The position numbers and the translations under genes are program-made. A stretch of DNA of 64,000 nt from Rhizobium sp. 2MFCol3.1. GTDB lineage: Bacteria > Pseudomonadota > Alphaproteobacteria > Rhizobiales > Rhizobiaceae. This document shows, piece after piece, positions 17,059 through 27,532 of the stretch. Each line of letters starts with the position of its first letter. Position 1 is the stretch's first letter. Under the pieces are notes generated by a model. The model saw nothing but the letters and a program-made list of their open reading frames with translations. It was not told where the DNA came from and did no database searches. The stretch lies in assembly GCF_000377565.1 (NCBI RefSeq), contig NZ_KB898356.1, positions 363,142 to 427,141 of the forward strand. Reading direction: 5' to 3'.

Positions 17059-17604
17059 ATGACCTCAGCAACCTCCCGGATTGCATCCGTCCTCATCAGC
17101 GGCGCGATCGCCGCCTTCGCGTTCACCGCGCCTGCTTTCGCCGCCGGCGGCGACGATAGCGGCGGCGCCACCACGCCGACCTGCAAGAAGGGTGAGCTCT
17201 ATGACAAGAAGACGCAGAAATGCGTCAAGCAGTCGGGCGCCAACATCACCGACGACAACCGCACCGAATACGCCTATTCGCTGGCCAAGGCCGGTCGTTA
17301 CGATGAGGCGCTGGCCATGCTCGACACGCTGAAGGACCAGAACACCGCCGAGGCGCTGAACTATCGCGGCTACGCAACGCGTAAGCTCGGACGCACGGAT
17401 GAAGGCATTTCCTATTATCTGAAGTCGGTCCAGCTCGATCCGCAATACGCCAAGGTCCGCGAATATCTCGGCGAGGCCTATGTCATCAAGGGCCGCATCG
17501 ACCTCGCCAAGGAGCAGCTCGGCACCATCAAGACGCTGTGCGGCACGTCTTGCGAGGAATATCGCGATCTCAACGAAGCGATCACCGATCCGTCGAAGAT
17601 CTGA
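17059..17604 (+). CDS. Secreted TPR-repeat protein
   Basis: The 181-residue protein has a signal peptide (about residues 1-30, cleaved after AFAA), a linker with a Cys pair (TCKKGELYDKKTQKCVK), then two to three TPR units: YAYSLAKAGRYDEALAML, ALNYRGYATRKLGRTDEGIS and AKVREYLGEAYVIKGRIDLA. The end has another Cys pair (LCGTSCEEY). It is probably periplasmic. GAAGGAGA precedes the ATG at 17059. It lies 39 bases upstream of the ECF sigma gene on the same strand and may be in its operon. The exact role is unknown. Confidence 0.8.
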   Translation: MTSATSRIASVLISGAIAAFAFTAPAFAAGGDDSGGATTPTCKKGELYDKKTQKCVKQSGANITDDNRTEYAYSLAKAGRYDEALAMLDTLKDQNTAEALNYRGYATRKLGRTDEGISYYLKSVQLDPQYAKVREYLGEAYVIKGRIDLAKEQLGTIKTLCGTSCEEYRDLNEAITDPSKI

Positions 17605-17643
17605 GGATCGGGAACACCCGATAATGTGACGAGGAACATGCCG

Positions 17644-18249
17644 ATGGTCGTCGCCTACACGACATTTCCTGCCTATAGTCACGCCAACAAGACCGCGCCG
17701 GTTCGTCCGGCGCGGTCTTCGGCAAACCCCGTGGCGGAGGCGGCCATCGCAAGCGAATCCGATATCAGGAGCGGTCTGACGGAAAACCTGTCGCGGCTCT
17801 GGCGCTATGGTCTCGTGCTCTCGCATCGCCGCGACGTGGCCGACGATCTGGTGCAGCAGACCTGCGTGCGCGCGCTTGAGAGGGCCACGCAATTTCAGGT
17901 GGGCACAAGGCTCGACCGCTGGCTGTTTGCCATTCTTCATTCGATCTGGCTCAATGAAATCCGCTCGCGGCGGGTCCGCGAAGGGCAGGGCTTCGTCGAT
18001 GCCGAGCAGGCGCTCGTCGTCGATGGTGCGCGCGAAACGGAGACGCATGTCATGGCCGCTCAGGTGCTTCGTCTTGTTGGCGCGCTGCCCGATGCGCAAC
18101 GTGCCGCGGTCTTCCTGGCCTATGTCGAGGGCCTGTCCTACAAGGAGGTGGCCGCCGTGCTCGATATTCCGATCGGCACCGTCATGAGCCGCTTGGCCGC
18201 CGCCCGCGCGACGCTAGCCGGCAATCTGAAAGAGGAGGGCGGACGATGA
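17644..18249 (+). CDS. ECF-type RNA polymerase sigma factor
   Basis: The 201-residue protein has about 45 extra N-terminal residues, then sigma region 2 (HRRDVADDLVQQTCVRALER, RLDRWLFAILHSIWLNEIRS) and region 4 (YVEGLSYKEVAAVLDIPIGT, VMSRLAAARATL). ECF factors direct RNA polymerase to a stress or envelope regulon. The ATG at 17644 has GAGGA eight bases upstream; ATG 17638 is too close to the site. It overlaps the anti-sigma gene by four bases, the standard coupled arrangement. Confidence 0.92.
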   Translation: MVVAYTTFPAYSHANKTAPVRPARSSANPVAEAAIASESDIRSGLTENLSRLWRYGLVLSHRRDVADDLVQQTCVRALERATQFQVGTRLDRWLFAILHSIWLNEIRSRRVREGQGFVDAEQALVVDGARETETHVMAAQVLRLVGALPDAQRAAVFLAYVEGLSYKEVAAVLDIPIGTVMSRLAAARATLAGNLKEEGGR

Positions 18250-19034
18250 CCGACAAAACCACGATCCCCTCCGACGAGGAGCTGACCGCCTACCTCGACG
18301 GCGAACTGCCACCCGCTGAAGCCGCCCGTCTCGAAGCACTCCTGGAAACGGACGCCGAGCTGGCCGCCCGCCTCGAATTCCTGTCCCGCGCCAGCCTGCC
18401 CTTCGCGCAGGCCTTTGATCCGCTTCTCGCTCAGGCGCCGAAGGCCGAGCTCGAAGCCATCCTCTCGCGCCTCTCCGCCACACCAGCGGCAACGCCGGCC
18501 CCCAGCCGCCGCCGTTTCCTCGGCGCACTCGCCGCCTGCCTGGTGGCCGGCGTCATCGCCGACCGCGCCTTCATCGGGCTCAGCCGGCAGCTTGCCGCCA
18601 CCGATGAAAGCAGCGAATGGCGCGCCACCGTCGCCGATTACATCGCGCTCTACACGCCCGAAACGCTGGCCGGCCCGGTGCCGTCGCTTGCGTCGCAGGC
18701 AGGTCAGCTGTCGGCCGTCGAAGCAAGGCTCGGCCTGCGCCTCTCTCCGGAAGCGATCGCTCTTCAGGGCGTCGATTTCAAGCGGGCGCTGCTCCTGCAA
18801 TATGACGATCAGCCGCTGGCCCAGCTCGCCTATCTCGACCCCGAGACGGGGCCCCTGGCACTCTGCATCGTCCGCTCCGACGACGGCGCCCGGGAGCCTG
18901 ACGTCGAAAGCCGCAAGGGGATGAACGTCGTCTACTGGTCGGATAAGACGCATGCGTTCATGCTGATCGGCCATGCGCCGCTGGAGCGGATGAAGGCGTT
19001 GGCGGGGGATGTGAGGATGCAGTTGGCGGCGTGA
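18246..19034 (+). CDS. Membrane anti-sigma factor
   Basis: The 262-residue protein has a cytoplasmic anti-sigma N-terminus (SDEELTAYLDGELPPAEAAR, LEALLETDAELAARLEFL), a Pro/Ala linker, one membrane span at roughly residues 90-106 (FLGALAACLVAGVIADRAFI) and a periplasmic C-terminal domain of about 150 residues. It lacks the HxxxCxxC zinc motif, so it is not a ZAS-type redox sensor. The start overlaps the sigma gene stop as ATGA. It should hold the sigma factor inactive until a signal arrives; the signal is unknown. Confidence 0.88.
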   Translation: MTDKTTIPSDEELTAYLDGELPPAEAARLEALLETDAELAARLEFLSRASLPFAQAFDPLLAQAPKAELEAILSRLSATPAATPAPSRRRFLGALAACLVAGVIADRAFIGLSRQLAATDESSEWRATVADYIALYTPETLAGPVPSLASQAGQLSAVEARLGLRLSPEAIALQGVDFKRALLLQYDDQPLAQLAYLDPETGPLALCIVRSDDGAREPDVESRKGMNVVYWSDKTHAFMLIGHAPLERMKALAGDVRMQLAA

Positions 19035-19066
19035 AAGGGACTGTGTTGGGTGTTGTGCCGCGTGGC

Positions 19067-19216
19067 ACCCCCCTCTGCCCTGCCGGGCATCTCCCCCACA
19101 AGGGGGGAGATCGACTCGTGGCGAAGTTTTCGCCAAACGTTGAGGGAAGAGCGAGCGGGTAAGCCCAGCCAATCTCCCCACCTGTGGGGGAGATGCCCGG
19201 CAGGGCAGAGGGGGGT
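19067..19216. repeat. 150-bp palindromic intergenic repeat (RIME-like)
   Basis: Terminal arms of 31 bases, 19067-19097 and 19186-19216, are perfect inverted complements. Each arm is also part of its own smaller hairpin: CTCCCCCACAAGGGGGGAG near 19091-19109 and CTCCCCACCTGTGGGGGAG near 19174-19192. The centre is unique sequence. The layout, two palindromes in a 100-150 bp unit placed between genes, resembles the intergenic mosaic elements described in rhizobia. It sits between the anti-sigma gene and the convergent helicase gene. Confidence 0.85.
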
Positions 19217-19297
19217 AACCCACGGCAAAACGCCAAATCTCAATCTGAGGAAAAAGCTACCCGGCAAAACTCAGTGCCGTCGGTCCCCAAATCTACC

Positions 19298-21367
19298 CTA
19301 CCGCCACATCGTCCGCATCCGCGCCGCCACATCCACCCTTATCTGCTGCGTACTCCGCTCCGAAGGCGTCGCGACCACAACCGGCCATGCCGCCGTCTCG
19401 AAATACTGCAGCAGCGTCACCGGGATGAACCGCGTGCGCGATGCATAGACATGCCGGTCGCCCTGGCCGTGCTGGCCGCTGGTGAAGAAGCGTTGCGGGG
19501 TGATCAGCGTCAGGCTGTCCTTGGCCCGCGTCATGCCGACATAGAGCAGCCGGCGCTCCTCCTCGATTTCCTGCGTCGTGCCGACGGCGAGGTCGGAGGG
19601 GATGCAGCCGTCGACGACGTTGAGCATGAACACCGCCCGCCATTCCTGCCCCTTGGCCGAATGGATGGTGGAGAGGATGAGATAATCCTCGTCGAGCAAC
19701 GGCACGCCGGCCTGGTCGCTGGTGGCGTCGGGCGGGTCGAGCGTCAGTTCGGTGAGGAAGCGCTCGCGGTTGGCATAGCCCGACGCGATCTGCTCGAGTT
19801 GCAACAGGTCGGCCTTGCGGGTGTCGGCGTCTTCGTGGATGCGGTCGAGATGGGGCTCGTACCATTCGCGCGCCTGCGCGATCTCGGCCGGCCATGGCCC
19901 GTTTGCCTTGCGCAATCCTTCCAGCAGCTGCACCAGCGCCGGCCAGCTTTCGCCGGTCTTGGCCGGCGGCGGGATTTCGGCGAGCGCCATCAGCGGCTCG
20001 GGGTCGGCGGCGATCGTGTCGAGGATCTTGCCGGCCGTCTGCGGCCCGATCCCCGGCAACATCTTCAACAGGCGGAAGCCGGAGACCCGGTCGCGCGGGT
20101 TCTGCGCGAAGCGCAGGATCGCCAGCATGTCCTTCACATGCGCCGAATCCAGGAACTTCAGCCCGCCGAACTTGACGAAGGGAATGTTGCGTCGTGTCAG
20201 CTCCACTTCGAGCGGACCGCTGTGCGAGGAGGTGCGAAACAACACCGCCTGCTGCTTCAGCGTCATCCCAACCTCGCGGTTGGCGAGCACTTGCTCGACG
20301 ATGTAGTTCGCTTGCTCGTTCTCGTCTTTCACGGTCAGCAGCTTCGGCCGCTCTTCGGATTGCCGGTCGGTCCAGAGGTTCTTGGTGAAGCGCTCGCGCG
20401 CCAGCTCGATAACGCCGTTCGCGGCGGCAAGGATCGTCGTCGTCGAACGATAGTTGCGGTCGAGCGTGATGATATCGGCCGGCGGCTCGAACGTCTTCGG
20501 GAAGTCGAGAATGTTGCGGATCGTCGCGGCCCGGAAGGAGTAAATGGACTGCGCGTCGTCGCCGACGACGGTTAGGCCCCGCCCGCCGGGCTTCAGCGCC
20601 ATCAGCACGGAGGATTGCAGCCGGTTGGTATCTTGGTACTCGTCCACCATCACATGGTCGAAACGCCCGCCGATATCGGCGGCCAGTTCCGGGTCGCTCA
20701 CCATCTGCGCCCAGTAGAGCAGAAGGTCGTCGTAATCGAGCACGTTCTGCGCCTGCTTGGCCTCGACATAGCAGGCAAACAGCTCACGCAGCTGCTCTTC
20801 CCAGGCCGCTACCCACGGATACCAGGTCTTCAGCACCTCGGCGAGCGGCGTCTCGGAATTGACTGTGCGCGAGTAGATCGCCAGGCACGTCCCCTTGGTC
20901 GGAAACCGGCTTTCGGTCTTGGAGAAGCCGAGCTCGTGCCGGGTGAGGTTCATCAGGTCGGCGCTGTCTTCCCGGTCGTGAATGGTGAAATCGACATTGA
21001 GGCCGATCTGCTCGGCATAGATCCGGAGCAGCCGCGCGCCGATCCCGTGAAAAGTGCCGGCCCAGGTCAGTGCATCGGTCATCACGGCCGAATTGGCGCC
21101 GAGCACCTGCCGGCAGATGCGCTCCACCCGCCGCGCCATCTCGGACGCTGCCCTGCGCGAGAATGTCATCAAGAGGATGCGGCGCGGATCGGCGCCGTTG
21201 ACGATCAGATGCGCCACCCGGTGCGCCAGCGTGTTGGTCTTGCCCGACCCGGCGCCGGCGATGATCAGCAGCGGACCGCCCGTCGTATCCGGTCCGTTAC
21301 CGACCCCATGCTCCACGGCAAGACGCTGCCGTTCGTTCAGTTTCTCGAGATAGGCCGCCGCCTGCAT
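19298..21367 (-). CDS. UvrD/Rep-family superfamily 1 ATP-dependent DNA helicase
   Basis: The 689-residue 3'-5' helicase shows motif Q (LNERQRLAVEH), Walker A GAGSGKT at 38-44, motif Ia FSRRAASEMARR, motif II VMVDEYQDTN, motif III VVGDDAQSIYSFRAA, motif IV LDRNYRS, motif V LILSTIHSAKGQEW and motif VI EERRLLYVGMTRAK. It is similar in size to UvrD/PcrA/Rep but the C-terminus is not long enough for an AddA nuclease. It is likely a second UvrD-like helicase beside a main UvrD elsewhere; the specific repair role is not clear. Confidence 0.92.
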   Translation of the reverse strand: MQAAAYLEKLNERQRLAVEHGVGNGPDTTGGPLLIIAGAGSGKTNTLAHRVAHLIVNGADPRRILLMTFSRRAASEMARRVERICRQVLGANSAVMTDALTWAGTFHGIGARLLRIYAEQIGLNVDFTIHDREDSADLMNLTRHELGFSKTESRFPTKGTCLAIYSRTVNSETPLAEVLKTWYPWVAAWEEQLRELFACYVEAKQAQNVLDYDDLLLYWAQMVSDPELAADIGGRFDHVMVDEYQDTNRLQSSVLMALKPGGRGLTVVGDDAQSIYSFRAATIRNILDFPKTFEPPADIITLDRNYRSTTTILAAANGVIELARERFTKNLWTDRQSEERPKLLTVKDENEQANYIVEQVLANREVGMTLKQQAVLFRTSSHSGPLEVELTRRNIPFVKFGGLKFLDSAHVKDMLAILRFAQNPRDRVSGFRLLKMLPGIGPQTAGKILDTIAADPEPLMALAEIPPPAKTGESWPALVQLLEGLRKANGPWPAEIAQAREWYEPHLDRIHEDADTRKADLLQLEQIASGYANRERFLTELTLDPPDATSDQAGVPLLDEDYLILSTIHSAKGQEWRAVFMLNVVDGCIPSDLAVGTTQEIEEERRLLYVGMTRAKDSLTLITPQRFFTSGQHGQGDRHVYASRTRFIPVTLLQYFETAAWPVVVATPSERSTQQIRVDVAARMRTMWR

Positions 21368-21584
21368 CTATTCTTCAGCCTCTAGCATACGCGTCGCGGC
21401 AAAAGCGCGACTCGGGAACAAATATGGAACGTATCAGTGCTCCCTGATGTTTGGAAGTCCCGCGCGGCTGTCACCACAGGGAAACGGTCTTGGTCGAACA
21501 TTTGGTGCACTGCGGAAAACGGGCGACATCTCCGGTGTTGCGTGGCATAAGGGCGCCGAAAACCTGTTTTGGACCACGCTTCCC

Positions 21585-23207
21585 ATGATCCGCATCGAAA
21601 ATATCAGCAAGCAGAACAGCCACCGCATCCTCTTCATCGAGGCCTCGGCGGCGCTCAACAAGGGCGAGAAGATCGGCCTCGTCGGCCCGAATGGCGCCGG
21701 CAAGACGACGCTCTTCCGCATGATCACAGGCGAGGAGCAGCCCGATGAGGGCAATGTCGCCGGTGAAAAGGGCGTCACCATCGGCTACTTCAACCAGGAT
21801 GTCGGCGAAATGTCGGGCCGCAGCGCCGTGGCCGAGGTCATGGAAGGCGCCGGCCCCGTCAGCGTCGTTGCCGCCGAACTGCGCGAACTCGAAGCCGAGA
21901 TGGTCGATCCCGACAAGCTCGACGAGATGGATCGCATCATCGAACGTTACGGCGAGGTGCAGGCGCGCTACGAGGAGCTGGACGGCTATGCGCTCGAGGG
22001 CCGTGCCCGCGAAGTGCTCGACGGCCTAAGCTTCACCCAGGAAATGATGGACGGCGATGTCGGCGGCCTCTCCGGCGGCTGGAAGATGCGCGTGGCGCTC
22101 GCCCGCATCCTGTTGATGCGCCCCGACGTCATGCTGCTCGACGAGCCGAGCAACCATCTGGATCTCGAAAGCCTGATCTGGCTGGAAGAGTTCCTGAAGA
22201 ACTATGACGGCGCGCTTTTGATGACATCGCACGACCGCGAGTTCATGAACCGCATCGTCGGCAAGATCATTGAGATCGATGGTGGCCAGCTCACCTCCTA
22301 TTCCGGCGACTATGCTTTCTACGAGCAGCAGCGCGCCCAGAACGAGAAGCAGCAGCAGGCGCAGTTCGAGCGCCAGCAGGCGATGCTTGCCAAGGAAATC
22401 AAGTTCATCGAACGCTTCAAGGCGCGCGCCTCACACGCCTCGCAGGTGCAGAGCCGCGTCAAGAAGCTGGAAAAGATAGACCGCGTCGAGCCGCCCAAGC
22501 GCCGCCAGTCGGTCGCCTTCGAGTTCCTTCCCGCGCCGCGCTCCGGCGAAGACGTGATCAACCTGAAGAACGTCCACAAGAAGTACGGCAGCCGCACGAT
22601 CTATGAAGGCCTCGACTTCATGGTTCGCCGCAAGGAGCGCTGGTGCATCATGGGCATTAACGGCGCCGGCAAGTCGACGCTGCTGAAGCTGGTGACGGGC
22701 TCGACCGAGCCCGACCAGGGCACCGTGGCGCTCGGCGCCAGCGTCAAGCTCGGCTATTTCGCCCAGCACGCCATGGACCTGCTCGATGGTGAACGCACGG
22801 TTCTCGAATGGCTGGAAGATAGTTTCCCGCTTGCGGGCCAAGCGCCGCTTCGCGCGCTCGCCGGCTGCTTCGGCTTTTCGGGCGATGACGTCGAGAAGAA
22901 GTGCCGGGTTCTCTCCGGTGGCGAAAAGGCACGTCTGGTCATGGCCAAGATGCTGTTCGACCCGCCAAACCTGCTCGTCCTCGACGAGCCGACCAACCAC
23001 CTGGATCTCGACACCAAGGAAATGCTGATCAAGGCGTTGTCGCAATACGAAGGCACCATGCTCTTCGTCAGCCACGATCGCCACTTCCTGGCGGCGTTGT
23101 CGAACCGCGTGCTGGAACTGACGCCCGATGGCATCCATCAGTATGGCGGCGGCTACACCGAATATGTCGAACGCACCGGCCAGGAAGCGCCGGGTCTGCG
23201 GGGATAA
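21585..23207 (+). CDS. ABC-F family ATPase (translation-associated)
   Basis: The 540-residue protein has two ABC cassettes and no membrane domain. Cassette 1: GPNGAGKTT at 34-42, LSGGWKMRVALARILL, LLDEPSNHLD. Cassette 2: GINGAGKST, LSGGEKARLVMAKMLF, LVLDEPTNHLD. The linker between has the charged helix rich in Gln, Arg and Lys (QQRAQNEKQQQAQFERQQAM) that contacts the ribosome in this family. The ATG at 21585 gives the standard length; the frame is open to 21447 without support. It resembles the Uup/YheS group. It ends in a bidirectional terminator. Confidence 0.9.
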   Translation: MIRIENISKQNSHRILFIEASAALNKGEKIGLVGPNGAGKTTLFRMITGEEQPDEGNVAGEKGVTIGYFNQDVGEMSGRSAVAEVMEGAGPVSVVAAELRELEAEMVDPDKLDEMDRIIERYGEVQARYEELDGYALEGRAREVLDGLSFTQEMMDGDVGGLSGGWKMRVALARILLMRPDVMLLDEPSNHLDLESLIWLEEFLKNYDGALLMTSHDREFMNRIVGKIIEIDGGQLTSYSGDYAFYEQQRAQNEKQQQAQFERQQAMLAKEIKFIERFKARASHASQVQSRVKKLEKIDRVEPPKRRQSVAFEFLPAPRSGEDVINLKNVHKKYGSRTIYEGLDFMVRRKERWCIMGINGAGKSTLLKLVTGSTEPDQGTVALGASVKLGYFAQHAMDLLDGERTVLEWLEDSFPLAGQAPLRALAGCFGFSGDDVEKKCRVLSGGEKARLVMAKMLFDPPNLLVLDEPTNHLDLDTKEMLIKALSQYEGTMLFVSHDRHFLAALSNRVLELTPDGIHQYGGGYTEYVERTGQEAPGLRG

Positions 23208-23238
23208 AAAATGCCGGGCGGTGACGTCCGGCATTTTT
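23207..23238. terminator. Bidirectional terminator between the ABC-F gene and pepT
   Basis: AAAATGCCGG (23207-23216) pairs with CCGGCATTTT (23228-23237). T runs lie on both sides, so the hairpin can end transcripts from both convergent genes. Confidence 0.88.
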
Positions 23239-23266
23239 CGTTTGCGTGAGATTGGTGCGCGGGCGC

Positions 23267-24499
<1,233 letters not shown>

Positions 24500-24543
24500 G
24501 ATGCGGTCCATTCTTCTGTATCAACCGATCACTGCTCTATCCC

Positions 24544-25272
24544 TCATCGGCTCTCCGGTGAAGCACTTTCGGTTGCAGGCAGGTCGGCCTCGCGCAGCCG
24601 GTAGCCGACGCCGGTTTCGGTGGTGATGTATTGCGGCTGGTCGGGCGCGGCCTCTATCTTCTGTCTCAGCTGGCGCACATAGACGCGCAGATACTGCACA
24701 TCCGCCGCCGGTCCCCAGATCTGCTTCAGCATGAACTGATGCGTCAGCACCTTGCCGGAATATTGCGCCAGCACACGTAAGATATCGTACTCCTTCGGCG
24801 ACAGCCTGATCTCGCGCTCGTCGACCTTGACGATCCGCTTGACGAGGTCGATCGACAGTCCGCCGGTGCGAAACACCGCCTTTTCGCCCTGCTGCTGCAG
24901 CCGGTGGCGCAGCGCCACGCGGATGCGGGCGCCGAGCTCGTTCATGCCGAATGGCTTGGTCACATAGTCGTCCGCCCCCGTCTCCAGCGCCTTGACGATC
25001 CCGCCTTCATCGGTGCGGCTGGAAAGGATCACGACCGGTGTCGTCAGTCCCTGTTCGCGCCATTCGCCGAGCAGCGCGTGGCCCGGCGTGTCGGGAAGGC
25101 CGAGGTCGAGCACGATGAGATCGGGGCCGACCTCGCTTGCAAGCGCGCGAGCGGTCGCCGCATCCGGCGCCTCATGCACGTCGTATCCCTGCGCCGTCAG
25201 GCCGACGCGCAAAAGCTTGCGGATAGGGGGCTCGTCGTCGACGACAAGGATCTTCACGGGCGAACCGGTCAT
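24544..25272 (-). CDS. kdpE: Response regulator KdpE (OmpR family)
   Basis: The 242-residue protein has a receiver domain ([18 protein letters not shown], phosphoacceptor Asp in [29 protein letters not shown]) and an OmpR winged helix ([49 protein letters not shown]). The sequence is KdpE-like throughout. In the standard system it activates kdpFABC, the high-affinity K+ pump, under K+ limitation. No kdpFABC genes lie near here. It overlaps kdpD by four bases. Confidence 0.88.
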   Translation of the reverse strand: MTGSPVKILVVDDEPPIRKLLRVGLTAQGYDVHEAPDAATARALASEVGPDLIVLDLGLPDTPGHALLGEWREQGLTTPVVILSSRTDEGGIVKALETGADDYVTKPFGMNELGARIRVALRHRLQQQGEKAVFRTGGLSIDLVKRIVKVDEREIRLSPKEYDILRVLAQYSGKVLTHQFMLKQIWGPAADVQYLRVYVRQLRQKIEAAPDQPQYITTETGVGYRLREADLPATESASPESR

Positions 25273-27317
25273 TTCATATCTTCCAGCTTCGTGATGTCAT
25301 TCGTGATCTCTTGGGGGCGGGGGAGCCTGATGGTGAAGGCCGCGCCTGATCGGTCGGGGCGGTTTGCGGCAGTGATGGTGCCGCCCATCGCCTCGACGAA
25401 GCCGCGGCAGATGGAGAGGCCAAGCCCGGTGCCGGCCCGCACCTGGTCGCCCTTACGCACCCGGTAGAAAGTGTCGAACACGCGGTCGAGATCATTATCA
25501 GGAATGCCCGGCCCGCTGTCGGCGACCTGCACCATCACATCGCCGGTGCCGGTCCATCCCTTGATCTCGACGGTCGAGCCCTCGGGCGCGTATTTTGCGG
25601 CATTGTCGATGAGATTGAACAGCACCTGCTCGAAGAGAACGGGATCGACCCGCACGGTCGGCAGGTCCGCCGGAATGGTCACATGCACGCCGTGATGCGA
25701 CAGGATCTTGGCCGCGCGGCGCAGTGCACTGCCGACGATGTCGCCGACATCGTGCAGCGCCGAATTCGGCTCCATCGCCCCGGATTCGATCCGGGTCATG
25801 TCGAGCAGATTGGCGATGAAGCGGTTCAGCCGCTCGGATTCGTCCACCACGGTCGACAGCAGATCCTTGCGGTCCTCCTCGCTCATCGAGGCGAAATAGT
25901 CGCGCAGCGTGGTGGAGGCGCCAAGCACGGCGGCAAGCGGCGTCTTCAGATCGTGCGAGATCGAGGTCAGCAGCGCCGAGCGCAATCGGTCGGCCTCCGC
26001 CGCCAGCTTCGCCTGGTCGACATCGGCGACGAGCTGGATACGCTCGATCGCAAGGGCTGCCTGGTCCGCCAGCGCGTCGAGCAATCGCTGCTCTCCCGGT
26101 GTCAGAAGCGGCCCGTCGCGATCATCGCTGTCGAGCCCGATCACGCCTATGGCGGCGCGCCCGGTGCGCAAAGGCACATAAAGCCGCCTGGCGCCCGGCA
26201 GCGTATCGGCGCCGCGTCCGGCTGCGTGGTTGTTCTCAAAAGCCCAGTGCGCCGCCGCGATATCGGCCTCGTCGAGCTTGTCGTCAGGCGGATAGCCGGC
26301 CTTCACCGCGACCGTCCCGCTCTCGGGCAAGAGCAGCACGGCCCGCACCCTCAACATCGAGGAAAGCTGAAAGGCTGTCGCCGAGAGCACGTCGTCAAGC
26401 GTGCCGGCGGCGGCGAGCTTTCTTGAAAAGAGATAGAGATCCTCGGTGGTGCGCGCCCGCTGTCGCGCCGCCGCCGCCTGTCGCTGCACCGTGGCCGTCA
26501 GGTTGCTGGCGATGATCGCGACGCCGAGAAAGAAGAAGAACGCCAGCACGCTTTCCGGGTCGCTGATCGTCATCGTGTAGCGAGGCGGCAGGAAGAAGAA
26601 GTTGAAGGCAAGCGCGCCGAGCAGGCAGGAAAACAGCGCCGGCCTGAGCCCATGCAGCACCGCCGAGGTCAGCACCGCCATCAGGAACACCAGCGCCAGA
26701 TTGCGCACATCGAGCACCTGATCGAGCACGATGCCGGCCAAAAGCGCAATCACCACATAGAAGACAGCCAGCAGATATGCCCTGAGATCGAAGGCCGGCC
26801 GCTCTACGGCCGCCTTGACGCTGCGGGGCACAGCATCCTTGTGCTCGTTGCCCGAAATGACATGGACGCTGATATCGCCGGCCTTGCGAACAAGGCGATC
26901 GGCGACCGACGGCGAGAACCACGCCAGCCATGTCGGCTGCTTCTGCGCGCCGATCACGATATGGGTAACGGCCTTGGACGCAGCGTAGCGGATCAGTTCC
27001 TGCGCCGTTTCGCGCCCGGCAATGGTGATCGCCTCTCCACCGAGCTGTTCGGCCAGCCGCAGGTTGGCGGCGAGCATATCGCGTTCGGCTTCGCTGAGAT
27101 TGATCGAGCGGTTGGTCTCGACATAGACGGCCGCCCACGGCGCCCTCAGCCGCGCGGCCATCTCGGCACTATGGCGCAGCAGCGACGCCGAGGCCGGATG
27201 GTGATCGACCGACACCAGCACCCGCTCGCTTGCAGGCCATTCGCCTGATATCGCGGGCGCATCCCTATCGTTCAGCAAATGGTCGTCCACTTCGGCTGGC
27301 TGCTTTCCTGGCAACAT
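25269..27317 (-). CDS. kdpD: KdpD-like histidine kinase lacking the N-terminal KdpD sensor domain
   Basis: The 682-residue kinase begins after the point where full KdpD (about 900 aa) has its N-terminal Walker-type domain. The remaining order is normal: Usp-like domain ([20 protein letters not shown]), four membrane spans of the DUF4118 region ([36 protein letters not shown]), GAF, then H-box [16 protein letters not shown]-box [15 protein letters not shown]-boxes [11 protein letters not shown] and [15 protein letters not shown] directly before the ATG could also start it. An in-frame stop lies about 60 bases upstream, so no longer form exists in this frame. It sits head to head with the TagB-like gene. 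Confidence 0.85.
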   Translation of the reverse strand: MLPGKQPAEVDDHLLNDRDAPAISGEWPASERVLVSVDHHPASASLLRHSAEMAARLRAPWAAVYVETNRSINLSEAERDMLAANLRLAEQLGGEAITIAGRETAQELIRYAASKAVTHIVIGAQKQPTWLAWFSPSVADRLVRKAGDISVHVISGNEHKDAVPRSVKAAVERPAFDLRAYLLAVFYVVIALLAGIVLDQVLDVRNLALVFLMAVLTSAVLHGLRPALFSCLLGALAFNFFFLPPRYTMTISDPESVLAFFFFLGVAIIASNLTATVQRQAAAARQRARTTEDLYLFSRKLAAAGTLDDVLSATAFQLSSMLRVRAVLLLPESGTVAVKAGYPPDDKLDEADIAAAHWAFENNHAAGRGADTLPGARRLYVPLRTGRAAIGVIGLDSDDRDGPLLTPGEQRLLDALADQAALAIERIQLVADVDQAKLAAEADRLRSALLTSISHDLKTPLAAVLGASTTLRDYFASMSEEDRKDLLSTVVDESERLNRFIANLLDMTRIESGAMEPNSALHDVGDIVGSALRRAAKILSHHGVHVTIPADLPTVRVDPVLFEQVLFNLIDNAAKYAPEGSTVEIKGWTGTGDVMVQVADSGPGIPDNDLDRVFDTFYRVRKGDQVRAGTGLGLSICRGFVEAMGGTITAANRPDRSGAAFTIRLPRPQEITNDITKLEDMK

Positions 27318-27532
27318 CACGGCAACGGGTCCGGCTCGAACGCCTGCGTTTGCTCACTCATAGAAGCATCAAGGTTCGCATTCAACGCCAGAACATCCGC
27401 GGCGATCCCGGTGGGCATCGAGCTGTGCCCGCTGGCCAGTTTGGCGAAAGCTTCCGGCCCTAGGGTTTGCGGATAAAGAAGCAGACCTGCGTTCGGCTGA
27501 ATGCCGTTCTTGAATGTACGAAGGCGATCTGA

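Noticed and set aside
19067..19216. Possible CRISPR or insertion sequence
   Set aside because: Only one inverted pair with unique centre, no direct repeats with spacers and no transposase; better explained as an intergenic mosaic repeat.
27318..27532. Search for the missing N-terminal part of KdpD in other frames
   Set aside because: The 215-bp gap is too short and shows no KdpD Walker-domain sequence in any frame, so the gene is short rather than frameshifted here.
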